From NCBI GenBank assembly GCA_032871835.1, contig CM065296.1, positions 6,706,001 through 6,770,000 on the forward strand: DNA of 64,000 nucleotides, given 5' to 3'. A model generated the notes under the pieces. The model searched no databases, was not told the origin of the DNA, and saw nothing but the letters and a program-made list of their open reading frames with translations. Numbering within the stretch: the first letter of the stretch is position 1; each line of letters starts with the position of its first letter. Source of the DNA: Dipteronia dyeriana. Its lineage: Eukaryota; Streptophyta; Magnoliopsida; Sapindales; Sapindaceae. The translations under genes were made by a program, and so were the position numbers. Below are positions 54,891 through 64,000 of this stretch, in pieces.

Positions 54891-57372
54891 ATTGTAATTT
54901 TTTTTTCGCCCTAGTTGATGATATCCTCAATTTCTTTGGTCTTCCTGACAGATTCTTTTTCTTCCATGGCAGTGCAATATATTCAAATTTGCAACAGGTC
55001 CCAAATATAGGGATTCTGAATAGGATTGATACCCATTTCATAAGCACATTTAAGAAATTCTATTGTGTAAAGGTCGGAAGCAAGTGCGTTGAGTGACAGA
55101 CCTTTGAACCTAACCCATAACACACCATGAAACAGAAATTTAAGTTTGTAAAATCATCCACAACAAATAAATGTACGGAGTTAAAAGATTGGGAAGCATA
55201 CCTAGCAACCTCCATTGTATGAGAACACGGTAAGTCATCTAAATCCCATTCACAACATGAGCAAGAACGTTCGTCAAGGTCGACTATTGTTTCCTTCCAT
55301 TTGTCGTCTACCTTAAAGTTATTAAAGTGAATGGGGTGAATCTCACACCATGGTGCTATATCTATCCTATCTTTGACGTGTTGGCCTACAAACGTTATCA
55401 AGTATGTAGACTTTTCATGTGCATTTGTTCACCGATCATGAAACCACCTTTACAACAAATTTCTAATAAATTCCGCCATCGATGTGATAGACAATTTTCG
55501 GATTGCAAGTAAACAAGAATTCATGGACTCAACAATGTTGGTGGTTAGCCAAAAATACCTCTTTCTAGGACTATGTACACATAAAAACTTCTTTATCCCA
55601 ACACCCTACAACTCATCGTAAACCTTACGGTAGGTTTCCTTTAACACAACCATTAAATGGTTAAAATTCTCGATACGGTACGCATACGTAACGAGGTTAA
55701 AATCACATCATCCTTCTGCTTGTATAATCTTTTGAGATTTTATGCTAAGTGGTATGCACAAATCCCATGTGCTGCATCTGGGAATATGACTTCCATTGCA
55801 TTGAATATACCATTGTGCCGATCTGAAACTAACATCACATAGTTAGGATATTGAATCAATTTAGGGTGTTTCCTCAAAAACCAAATCCACGACTCTATGC
55901 ATTCAGAGTTTGCAAACCCAAATGCCAAAGGGTATATCGTCTCGTTTTTGTCTTTGCACAGTACAACTAACAAAACACCCCTGGTCCTAGCCTTCAAGTG
56001 GGTAGCATCGATGCAGATAACCGACCTAATAACAAAATTGAACCCCTATATAGAGGCTCCTATTGCCATGAATCCATATTTAAATCGGTTTTTTTGAGTT
56101 GGTCTTGATCTTTGTCACACTCCCGGGATTCGATTGTTCCAAAAAATGTAAGCAGTTAACCTCTGAAAAGAATCCCATGGATCGCTGAATACTTGATTCA
56201 AACCATGCTCCTTAAACCTGTAGGCTTTGTTGTATGAGAGGTGAATGCCATGCTACTGCCTCATCTCAGAAACTATATCTTTATGACGAATTCGGCATCC
56301 AGGATTGCCAAATTTACTTGTAAACAAGTCCTCTATCACACAGTCACTCACACGTTTAAATTCAGTGTTGTAGTTGTCCTTTTTGTCATAAGTGTGCTCA
56401 TTAACAAATGATTTCACATGCCAGTAAGTCCCCATTTTCAACTTCCATGCTCGAAGAACCCATTCATAACTTTTATGTGTACATTCAACAGTAAATCGTG
56501 TAATAGAAGATTGTGAAACCCTGTACTCAAACCTATCACCATATGCATACGCTTCAATGTTGGCTCATCCTTCAACATCTGTCCTTTGTATAATGGACCT
56601 TCGAATGCTGATTTTTCAAACACATCCACAACTCACACGAGTTTAATTAAGTAAAGCTCTGACTCTGATACTGTCCACCGTGTGTTCATGGAAGGTGAAA
56701 AAATGTTAGGTGTTCTACACACCCTTTGTTATTATGTTCCATCTTTCATTACCGTTTGTCCAACATCATCAACACCTCTCTCATATTCTGTATCACTGGT
56801 TTTAAAACTTTCAGACCTTCCAAAAGTATCGATGCTTTCGGAACTATCAACGTCATCAATAACTGCATGCTTGGTAGTAGATGCTAGCGGAGCCTAGTCA
56901 TTGTCTGTTGATGTAAATTTAGGTAAAGCCAGGGAAACAAGCAGATTATTGCTCCCACTAACTGATTTATAGTTTGGAGTACAACTCGGAGACTGTGGAT
57001 TATCAGTCGGTTTAACAAGAGAGACCGTACATACTGATTGGATTGGCTTGGGTGCTAGAGGTCCAAATTCATGTCTGTTGACAAATTCAATATCAAATGT
57101 GACCTAAACTTCTTCCTTATTAATAATCACAAACTCTACATCATCATCACTGATAATAGACAATGTAATTGTATCGTCCTCCATTTTCACATGCGAAGTT
57201 AGCTTCTACTCAGCTTTGTCTCTACTAACCCCTATCCGCTGGTATATGGTTTCCACCAATTCATCGTAGGTTTCGATGACTTTTTTTTTATTGGACGTAC
57301 TGAAAATGAAATAGGCCCAGTAATATGGTTACCCTTCCAATGCTCACTACATTGAACTAACACCCAAGACAT
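54891..57372 (-). pseudogene. MuDR-type MULE transposase (broken)
   Basis: Start ATG at 57372 (MSWVLVQCSEHWKGNHITGP), frameshift at the A-run 57283-57291, then an acidic region. N-terminal DNA-binding block: WHVKSFVNEHTYD near 56420. Catalytic core: VICIDATHLKARTRGVLLVV (first Asp, about 56030-55970), FANSECIESWIWFL, and VMLVSDRHNGIFNAMEVIFP (second Asp, about 55850-55790) with DAAHGICAYHLA. The third acidic residue was not located. A SWIM finger, CSCCEWDLDDLPCSH (about 55262-55215), follows. It would cut the terminal repeats of the element in the nucleus. Many stops. Confidence 0.87.
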
Positions 57373-58340
57373 GGTATCCTTAGACCCTGAAAAAAAAAAT
57401 TTAAATCAGTCAATAACAGTGTTATACCTAGACTCAAAAAAATTATGCCGGACTCAGTTCATCTTATTTCAAAGGCTCAAAAAAATTTATAACAAGGCTT
57501 AATAAGTTCTTACCCAAGCTCAAGGCATGGGTTCCATATAACATTTACACTATCAAACAACAATAACTGGAAATGGGATTTTTGTATGTTTTATTGTTGG
57601 GTGTAGTTAACATTAATCACTTCCTTTTCACTAACTTCTTTTTTCAATAATGTGTTTCCTATGGTCACTACCAAATTATTTAAGTTTAGATGAGTGCATT
57701 GGGTCACTACAATGTGTTTCAACAATGTCATTTCATGTTGCCTCTTAACCTCTGAATTATGTTCAACATCGGGGCTTTAGTTGCATTTCCAGTTAATGTG
57801 ATAGTCTGAGCTGTTGACGGAACATGGCTCAATTGGTTTGCTAACAACAATATGACATTCTTTTGGGGACTTTTGCTTTGGTCTATCTAGAAAACCATTG
57901 TCCGCATCATCTAACACAATCCCCTTCCTATTTTGTGACTCATATGCTCTGTCCTTACCATTGAAGTAGTTGTATGAGAATGTGAAGTTGTTCAAGCTTT
58001 CCAACTTGTACAGATTCTCAACGAAAAAACCCGTTATTAACCTTGCCAAGGCCTTTGAATGTCCTTGGAAATGTACCATTGAATGAATTTGATGCAACAT
58101 AAAAAACTGTCACATTTACAAGATTTCCAATCTCAGCTGGTAGACAAGCTTATTGTTTGCCAAAATCATGTCACAGTTACAACTGTTGATGTGTAACAAG
58201 CATTTCATCAAACACCTTAACTATACCCAACAACATTTCATACACAAACCCTAATTCATGGTCAAGAAATCCAAAACCTTCAATCCCTCAATCTATCCAA
58301 AACATTTTAGACTTAAAAAACAATATAGAGAACAATGGTA
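57373..58340 (-). other. MULE region upstream of the transposase
   Basis: No recognised gene. A 107-codon ORF on minus (58100-57777) reads MLHQIHSMVHFQGHSKALAR and ends with a polar tail. It may be an untranslated or captured segment. 57373-57776 is AT-rich with a few GGCTCAAAA-type motifs. Confidence 0.4.
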
Positions 58341-59236
58341 ATTTAAAACTTCAATGTCATTTTGGGACTTACATTGACTGTGTATGCTCGATTTTTAAAC
58401 TTCACAGTGTATGCTGGATTGAAGGAGGTGGCGGCACTGTCAAGCTTGATTGAGGGAGGTGGCGGCATATTCAATAATCTGGTCACCGATAAGATTTTGG
58501 TCGGGGAGCAAGATTCAAGCATGGCAGTGAGGATGATGGGATTTGAACAGCAGTGAATTCTGATCCACAGTGAGGATGATGGGATTTGAAATGGGAAGAA
58601 TGATTGACCGATTGGGGATTTGTTACGGGAGAATGATGGAGAAGATGAGAACGGTGGTCTAAATGTCCCCAATCAATTGAAGGAGAAGATGACAAGGGTA
58701 TTTTCGTCCTTACACTTTGTAGGAAGGTAATTTCGACATTTTGAATGGTTTCAATGTGGAGGGCATTATTGTCTTGTAAATGCTATTTCCTACTAAACAT
58801 TATGAAAGACCATATTTACAATTTTTTTGCCAATGAGCTATATCATAAAAAGTAAACAATGAGAATGACTATATATGCAAAGACCCCTAATAAAAATTAC
58901 TTGTGTCCAGATGATCACTTTGCATGTGTATCTTTGAATTTTGAATCAGCTAACAATTTTTTTAATAATAATAAAAATATTCATAAGAAATTATCATTTC
59001 TCATCTGTTACATCATTGCCCAAGTGCTGATGTGTGATGCCACATCATACAAAATCCATGACGTGTGTTGCCACATTACTATTCATAAAATGACCGGATG
59101 TAGATTGAGCCTAGGCCAAATTAAACAATGGTTCATATATAAAAAAGAGTCTAGAATCATCTGATGTACCTTACATCTTAATTTCTCAATCATTTTAATA
59201 TTTTACGAATGCAAGTAAGTACTTCTTATCTTTTTT
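58341..59236. other. MULE right end and flank
   Basis: 58420-58580 contains a short repeat (GGTGGCGGCA twice; GTGAGGATGATGGGATTTGA twice). The ORFs here on both strands follow from that repeat. The degenerate terminal repeat is at about 58695-58795. 58800-59236, with an ORF at 58859-59164, is unrecognised. Confidence 0.4.
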
Positions 59237-59499
59237 AGGTTAATTGGCACTGATGCCCCCTAAACTATACACGAATTTGTACCTTACCCCTATACTTTTT
59301 TTTTGCCATTAAACCCCCTGAGCTATCGAAAATTGGCAATGGTTAACGAAATTGTAACACCGTCCATTTTTCTGTTAAGGTAAATTGCACTAAGCTCCCT
59401 TTATTATATATACAATTGTATCATATATAGAAAAAATATAATAATATAACCAAAACACCCCTCTGACCAAAATTTAAAAATCAAATAGAAATTAATATA

Positions 59500-59556
<57 letters not shown>

Positions 59557-60862
59557 ATAAAAAAATTATATTTAAATGAAAAAATGAAACTCATCATCTT
59601 TCTCAAAAATCTTGAAACATATTCTTCATTAAAAAAATCTCTTCAATATTTTTATTCAAACCAATTCTCTTTAACACAAACAATCAATCTAATGAACGAA
59701 ACTACATTGTTTTCATCAAAATAAATCACAGAATATTCACAACCCAAATACATCAAACCAATTCTCTTTAATCAAGAATCCAGTAGCAACCATTTTATTA
59801 ACAACCATTTTATTAACAACAAACCTAACAACATCACCAACATTCACCCACCAAACCCAGAAAAGAACATTCACCAACATTCACCAAACCCACCGATCAT
59901 ATCGAAACACAAATCATCAACAACCACATGCAACATCAATCATAACCACCACCATAGCCCGAATTGACCCAAACCATTACTACCATTAATGGAAACCCAG
60001 ATCGAAACCAAACCCGCCAGTCAAATTACCTACACCAAACGAGGAGGATGATGAGAGAGAGAGGAACAAGATCGAACCTAGATTGATAACAAAACCCAGA
60101 TCTAACCCATCGATGTCGCACTTTCTATCGTCGTCGTCACTTCTGGTCGATGTTGTTGGATGTTGTTAGGTGTTGGGCCGTTTCACGTCGATTGAGGATG
60201 ATTTCGTAGAGGGGTTTTAGATGATTTTGATTGTTGAGTGTTTGGAAAGGGTGGCTTGATTGATGGGTTTGGATGTTAGGGTGATTTTGAGATGGGTGGT
60301 TTGGATGTTTGATTGATGATGATGTTGGTGAAGAGATTAATGAATGGGTTTGGAGAATGTTTGATCAGTGAAGAGATGAATGGATGGGTTTGGAGAGTGT
60401 TTGGGGAGATAAATTTAATTAATTTTATTTTTAAATTTAATTAATTATAATTATAATTAGTTTTATTTTTAAATTTAATAAATCATAAATTTAACTAATT
60501 ATAATTTCAATAGTTTTATTTTTAAATTTAATTAGTTTTATTTTTAAATTTAATTAATTGTATTTTTAATTATTATTTTTTTCATTTTTAAATTTAATTA
60601 TTTTTACTTTACTATTAATTAGTTTTATTTAATTTTAAAAAAAAATTGGCCTGAGGGGTATTTAGGTCATATTATTTTATTTTTCTAGATATAATGCAAT
60701 TATATATATAATAAGAGGAACTTAGTGCAATTTGCCTCAACAGAAAAAATGGACGGTGTTACAATTCCGTCAACCATTGCAAAATTTCTGATAGTTCAAG
60801 GGAATTAATGACGAAAAAAAAAGTTTCGGTTATAGTTTAGGGGCATCAGTGTCGATTAGCCT
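59237..60862. mobile_element. Non-autonomous DNA transposon with long terminal inverted repeats
   Basis: The left end AGGTTAATTGGCACTGATGC and the reverse of the right end AGGCTAATCGACACTGATGC match. The similarity continues for about 180 bp, including TTGTAACACCGTCCATTTTT and AAATTGCACTAAG. This suggests a MULE-type or other TIR element. The flanks are T-runs, so a target duplication cannot be read. Interior: a TA/TG run (59503-59560), Asn/Pro/His-codon-like AAC-CAC DNA, and ATTTTTAAATTTAATTA repeats (60412-60600). No gene is recognised. Confidence 0.85.
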
Positions 60863-61085
60863 TTTTTTTTTAAGTCATTAAAATTATGGTAGGTAAAATT
60901 AATAAAGTTGTAATCAAGCAAAAAGGTTTGAACACATTGACTCATTGTTTTTTTTAGATAATCGCAAACTAGTCATGTAAAAACCTTTCTGAATTGATAA
61001 TTTCACTCACAACAGACTTATTAAAATTACACTTGTAGTAAGATTTGGTTGAATGATGACCATATAGATATCTTGTGTCCAAATT
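60863..61085. other. Flank between transposon and aminotransferase exon
   Basis: No gene is seen. It may contain the 3' untranslated region of the minus-strand aminotransferase gene. Confidence 0.4.
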
Positions 61086-61285
61086 TCACATCTTTGACAA
61101 TGTATAGTCCATGGCATCTACAAGATAATCGGCATCATCCTTGGTAAAGCACAGTGGAGGAGTAATTTGAAACACATTTCCATGAAATCCACCTTTGCCA
61201 ATCAGTACACCCAATTCTTTCATATGTTCCATTATTACTTGTGTAATAGTTTCAGCCTTTGCAGGTGGTGTTTTCCGTTGGCAAT
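61086..61285 (-). pseudogene. Alanine:glyoxylate aminotransferase 2-like, last exon, truncated by copia
   Basis: AGT2-like enzymes are PLP-dependent class III aminotransferases, in plants mostly mitochondrial, that convert glyoxylate to glycine with alanine. On minus the frame reads [67 protein letters not shown] (61088-61086). This is the C-terminus of the family, complete to the stop and without internal stops. The frame is cut at 61285 by a copia LTR. The upstream exons must be beyond 64000 if they exist, so whether the gene is still functional cannot be told; as seen, it is disrupted. Confidence 0.85.
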
Positions 61286-61915
61286 TGTTGGGTTATGTGA
61301 AGCCAGAAACAGGTGAAGAAAACAATTCTGGCAGGTGGCGCGGCGGTGACCGCGGCGGAGGCAGTGACCCAGACCGCGACACACACAGCGAAGACTCACA
61401 GAGGATACATGATGTGCGTACTGCGTCGCAAACAAGGTGCACACACCGCGGTCTGTGGAGTGGAGTTTCACAGAGGTGTTACGCGTTGTGGACCGCGGCG
61501 CAGGCATGTGCCTACATAGCGGTCCAGACCGCGGTAGTGACCGGTTTCGCGAGAAATTGGAAATCTTGCTTGCACAAGCAATTGGAATAGGAAATAAATT
61601 CCAATTAGGATTTTGACTAACCCTAGTGCTCCCATATAAATACCACAATTATTTATACTTAAAAGGAGAGAAGAACAAAGTAGAAAAATAAATGCGTAGT
61701 GTGTGAGAAAATTGCTAGAGAGAGAGAGCAATTGTAGAGAGACTGAAAGAGAGACAGAGGGATTGTAATCAACTCTGAGATATAGTGGATTGAGTGCGGT
61801 GCGCTCTGTGGATGTAGGCAAATTGCTGAACCACGTAAAATCTTTTGTGTCTTTTTTTATTATTTCTTTCTATTTGTGTTTAGATTTGTGTGATTGCAAT
61901 TTCTTTTCCATAACA
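61286..61915 (+). repeat. 5' LTR of the Tork-like element
   Basis: From TGTTGGGTTATG to CATAACA (630 bp). CATATAAATACC (61633-61644) is a TATA box. A CA/GCGG-rich stretch (61330-61550) with CCGCGGT(C/G) motifs is in U3. The ORFs across the LTR (61195-61590 plus; 61235-61821 minus) are not genes. The start is inferred from the PBS-side end and the aminotransferase break. Confidence 0.85.
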
Positions 61916-61932
61916 ATTGGTACCAGAGCTCC
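61916..61932 (+). other. Primer-binding site of the Tork-like element
   Basis: ATTGGTACCAGAGCTCC directly follows the LTR end. TGGTA(T/C)CAGAGC is the plant copia PBS for initiator tRNA-Met, here with a T-to-C difference. Confidence 0.85.
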
Positions 61933-61995
61933 GGGTTGTGGCATATTATTCACACAAATCTAGGTTCTCTCGAGGTCATCGATTTAGTCGTAGAG

Positions 61996-62727
61996 ATGGG
62001 GTCAAAGAAGGAAACGCACAAGATTGAGAAATTCAATGGTTTGAATTTCAGCTTCTGGAAGATGCAGATGGAAGATTATCTATACCAGAAGGATCTGCAT
62101 TGGCCGATAAAAGAGAGACCAAAGGATATGACCGATAAAGATTGGGAAAAGAAACGAAAACCGAAGAACATGGATGATGATGACTTTGAACTCCTGGACA
62201 GGAAAGCATTGGGAGCAATTCGTCTCAGTTTGACTAAGCAGGTCGCCTTCAACGTAAAAGATCAACAGACAGCCAAAGATCTAATGGATACCTTATCATA
62301 CCTATACGAACAGCTTTCTACGGTAAGGAAAGTCCATCTTGTCAAGAAGTTATCAACCTTGAAGATGGCGAAGGATCAGAACTTTAAAGACTTTCTGAAC
62401 CAGTTCAATGAAGTAAAGGACGGGTTATGTTCTTTATCTATGGGGTTTGATGAGGAGTTTATGGCGGCGTTTCTACTCACCCAAATGCCAGAAAGTTAGA
62501 AGACGACATACCAGTCGATTGTCAACTCGTTCGGGAAAGAAAAATTGAATCTTCACCAGGTTATAAACATGATCATGATGGAAGAGATCAGAATGCGTGA
62601 AGAGGGATCAGGGGCATCTACATCTTCAGCATTGAGTTTGAAAGGTAGAGAAGGTAGAGGCAGAAATCGAAACATAAATCAACGGGGAAGATCAAAGTCT
62701 AGAGGTAAGTCCAAACCAAGGAATTAG
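61996..62727 (+). pseudogene. Copia Gag, UBN2-type (Tork-like element)
   Basis: Starting at ATG 61996: KIEKFNGLNFSFWKMQMEDY, ALGAIRLSLTKQVAFNVKDQ, LVKKLSTLKMAKDQNFKDFL. In-frame TAG codons at 62497-62499 and 62725-62727 break the frame. The C-terminal part is Arg/Gly-rich (GREGRGRNRNINQRGRSKSR), as in nucleocapsids. Confidence 0.9.
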
Positions 62728-63858
62728 GCTAACTATTCGGGAAACCAGCAACGAAGCAAAATGGATGCTGAATGCTGGAATTATGGTATGAAGGGCCATC
62801 TCTCGTATGAGTGTAGATCTGAGAAGAAAGATAAGGGCAAGAGCAGTGCGAATTGTGTATCTGAGGAGTCAGATGACTGCCTTATCTGCTCGCTGGAAAG
62901 CAAGACGGAGTCCTGGGTCTTGGATTCGGGAGCGTCATTCCATGCCACACCTCACAGGGAATTGCTCGAGAACTACGTCTCAGGAAATATGGGTAAAGTG
63001 TATCTTGGTGACGATCAAGTATACGATATTACCGGGAAGGGAGATGTGAAGATTCAACTGCAAGGGTCAGTTTGGAAGCTCAACAATGTGAGGCATATAC
63101 CAGACTTAAGGAAGAATTTGATCTCTATTGGGCAACTGGCGTCAGATGGTTTTGTGACGACTTTCACAGGTGATAAGTGGAAGATTTCAAAAGGTACATT
63201 GACAATCGCCCGAGGAAGTAAGAATGGGTCACTTTACACAACCACGGATGGATGTGGTTCAGTCGCTATGGCGGAAAGCAAAGACGATCCGAACTTATGG
63301 CATCAGAGATTTGGGCACATAAGTTCTCAAGGGTTGAAGTGTCTGCATTCAAAAGGTAAGTTACCGGATTTAAAATCTGTTGAGGTTGATTTCCGTGAAA
63401 GCTGTGTTCTAGGAAAACAGAAGCGAGTGAGCTTTAAAAGGGCTAGAAGAACACCGGTAAAAGAGAAGTTGGAACTAGTGCACACCGATATTTGGGGTCC
63501 AGCTTCAGTCTCATCAACCGGAGGTAAACTGTACTTCATCACTTTCATTGACGACCATTCCAGAAAGGTATGGGTTTACTTTCTAAAATACAAGTCTGAG
63601 GTATTTGATGCTTTCAAGAGATGGATAGCCAAGGTTGAGAATGAGACATGTTTGAAGATCAAAAAGCTGCATTCAGAAAATGGTGGAGAATATGAAGACA
63701 ATGAGTTCAAGAGGTTTTGCTACCAAAATGGGATAAAGCTCAGTAGAACGGTTCCTGGAACCCCACAACAGAATGGCATAGCAGAACGGATGAACAGAAC
63801 ATTGACTGAGAGAGCCAGAAGCATGAGGCTACACTCAGGGTTGCCAAAACAGTTCTAG
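62728..63858 (+). pseudogene. Zinc knuckle, protease, pre-integrase and integrase (Tork-like element)
   Basis: The knuckle is CWNYGMKGHLSYEC, with Tyr for the second Cys. Protease: WVLDSGASFHATP (about 62917-62955). Pre-integrase: LWHQRFGHISSQG, then CVLGKQKR with one Cys of C-x2-C replaced by Val/Leu context (ESCVLGK). Integrase: LVHTDIWGPASVSSTGGKLY, FITFIDDHSRK (Asp), HSENGGEYEDNEF, and TPQQNGIAERMNRTLTERAR. A TAG at 63856-63858 replaces the usual Trp. Confidence 0.92.
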
Positions 63859-64000
63859 GCAGAAGCTGTCAATACAGCAGCATATTTGATCAACAGAGGA
63901 CCATCAAAGCCCTTGAACCTCGCTATACCAGAAGAGATCTAGATTGGGAAAGAGGTAAAAATTTCTCACTTTAAAGTATTTGGGTGTGTTTCTTATGTAC
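63859..64000 (+). pseudogene. Integrase C-terminal region (Tork-like element), cut by window end
   Basis: The same frame continues AEAVNTAAYLINRGPSKPLN, LAIPEE, TAG at about 63940, then VKISHFKVFGCVSYV to the edge. RT and RNase H should follow outside the window. Confidence 0.88.

Larger units (their letters stand above)
41777..58795. mobile_element. Large Mutator-like element (MULE) carrying a Ulp1-type protease gene
   Basis: The left end (GTCAATACCGCCCTTACATT, ACTACCTAATTACTC, 41792-41858) aligns imperfectly in reverse with the right end (about 58695-58780), giving degenerate terminal inverted repeats. Inside are a MuDR-type transposase with SWIM zinc finger (minus) and a DUF1985/Ulp1 C48 gene (plus), convergent. 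This composition is known from Ulp1-carrying plant MULEs (Kaonashi type). No 9-bp target duplication was found, and both genes hold stops. Boundaries are approximate. Confidence 0.72.
61286..64000 (+). mobile_element. Tork/Tnt1-like copia element, 3' end outside window
   Basis: 5' LTR 61286-61915, PBS, gag, zinc knuckle, protease, pre-integrase and integrase in order, running off the window in the integrase C-terminal region. It inserted into the aminotransferase exon; GCAAT (61281-61285) is the likely left target duplication. Coding frames are long with only a few stops, so it is among the younger elements here. Confidence 0.93.

Noticed and set aside
61195..61821. ORFs on both strands across the Tork-like LTR
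   Set aside because: They span the aminotransferase exon/LTR junction or the GC-rich U3 and conflict with the LTR structure.

Overview
This window is eukaryotic nuclear DNA from a flowering plant, most likely a eudicot. It is AT-rich, has GT-AG introns, several plant-type retrotransposon lineages, Mutator-like and hAT-like DNA transposons, and relics of two typical plant genes. No bacterial operon structure, RNA gene or CRISPR array was seen. Almost all of the 64 kb is nested, decayed transposable elements.

Layout. (1) 1-15895: the 3' part of a Ty3/gypsy element (Athila/Tat-like), plus strand: protease, reverse transcriptase, RNase H, integrase, an unrecognised extra ORF, a LOG-like (cytokinin-activating enzyme) ORF, polypurine tract and 3' LTR. 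A Ty1/copia element of SIRE/Maximus type (1706-9814) sits inside it between RT and RNase H, flanked by a 5-bp target duplication. (2) 15905-16700: a CTCGAT-rich minisatellite with a 142-bp higher-order period, then a foldback MITE and a hAT transposase scrap. (3) 18526-34631: one polygalacturonase (pectin hydrolase) gene, plus strand, dead and stretched over 16 kb by a short LTR element, an inverted-repeat-rich insertion, a SINE-like sequence, a hAT-like MITE, a full 9.9-kb copia element on the minus strand and a second hAT-like element. (4) 34770-41758: rearranged pieces of the same copia family. (5) about 41777-58795: a 17-kb Mutator-like element with a Ulp1/DUF1985 protease gene (plus strand), a convergent MuDR-type transposase (minus strand), a 1.4-kb 44-bp minisatellite and a duplicated small coiled-coil ORF. 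(6) 59237-60862: a non-autonomous element with roughly 180-bp terminal inverted repeats. (7) 61086-61285, minus: the last exon of an alanine:glyoxylate aminotransferase 2-like gene, cut by a Tork/Tnt1-like copia element (61286 to the window edge).

The sequence records an insertion history rather than a working gene set. I see no intact host gene. The observations most worth following up are the palindromic left end of the SIRE-like element, the LOG-like ORF and unknown Cys-rich ORF carried between pol and the 3' LTR of the gypsy element, and the composition of the large Ulp1-carrying MULE. Lineage names for the retroelements come from motif recognition, not from a phylogeny.
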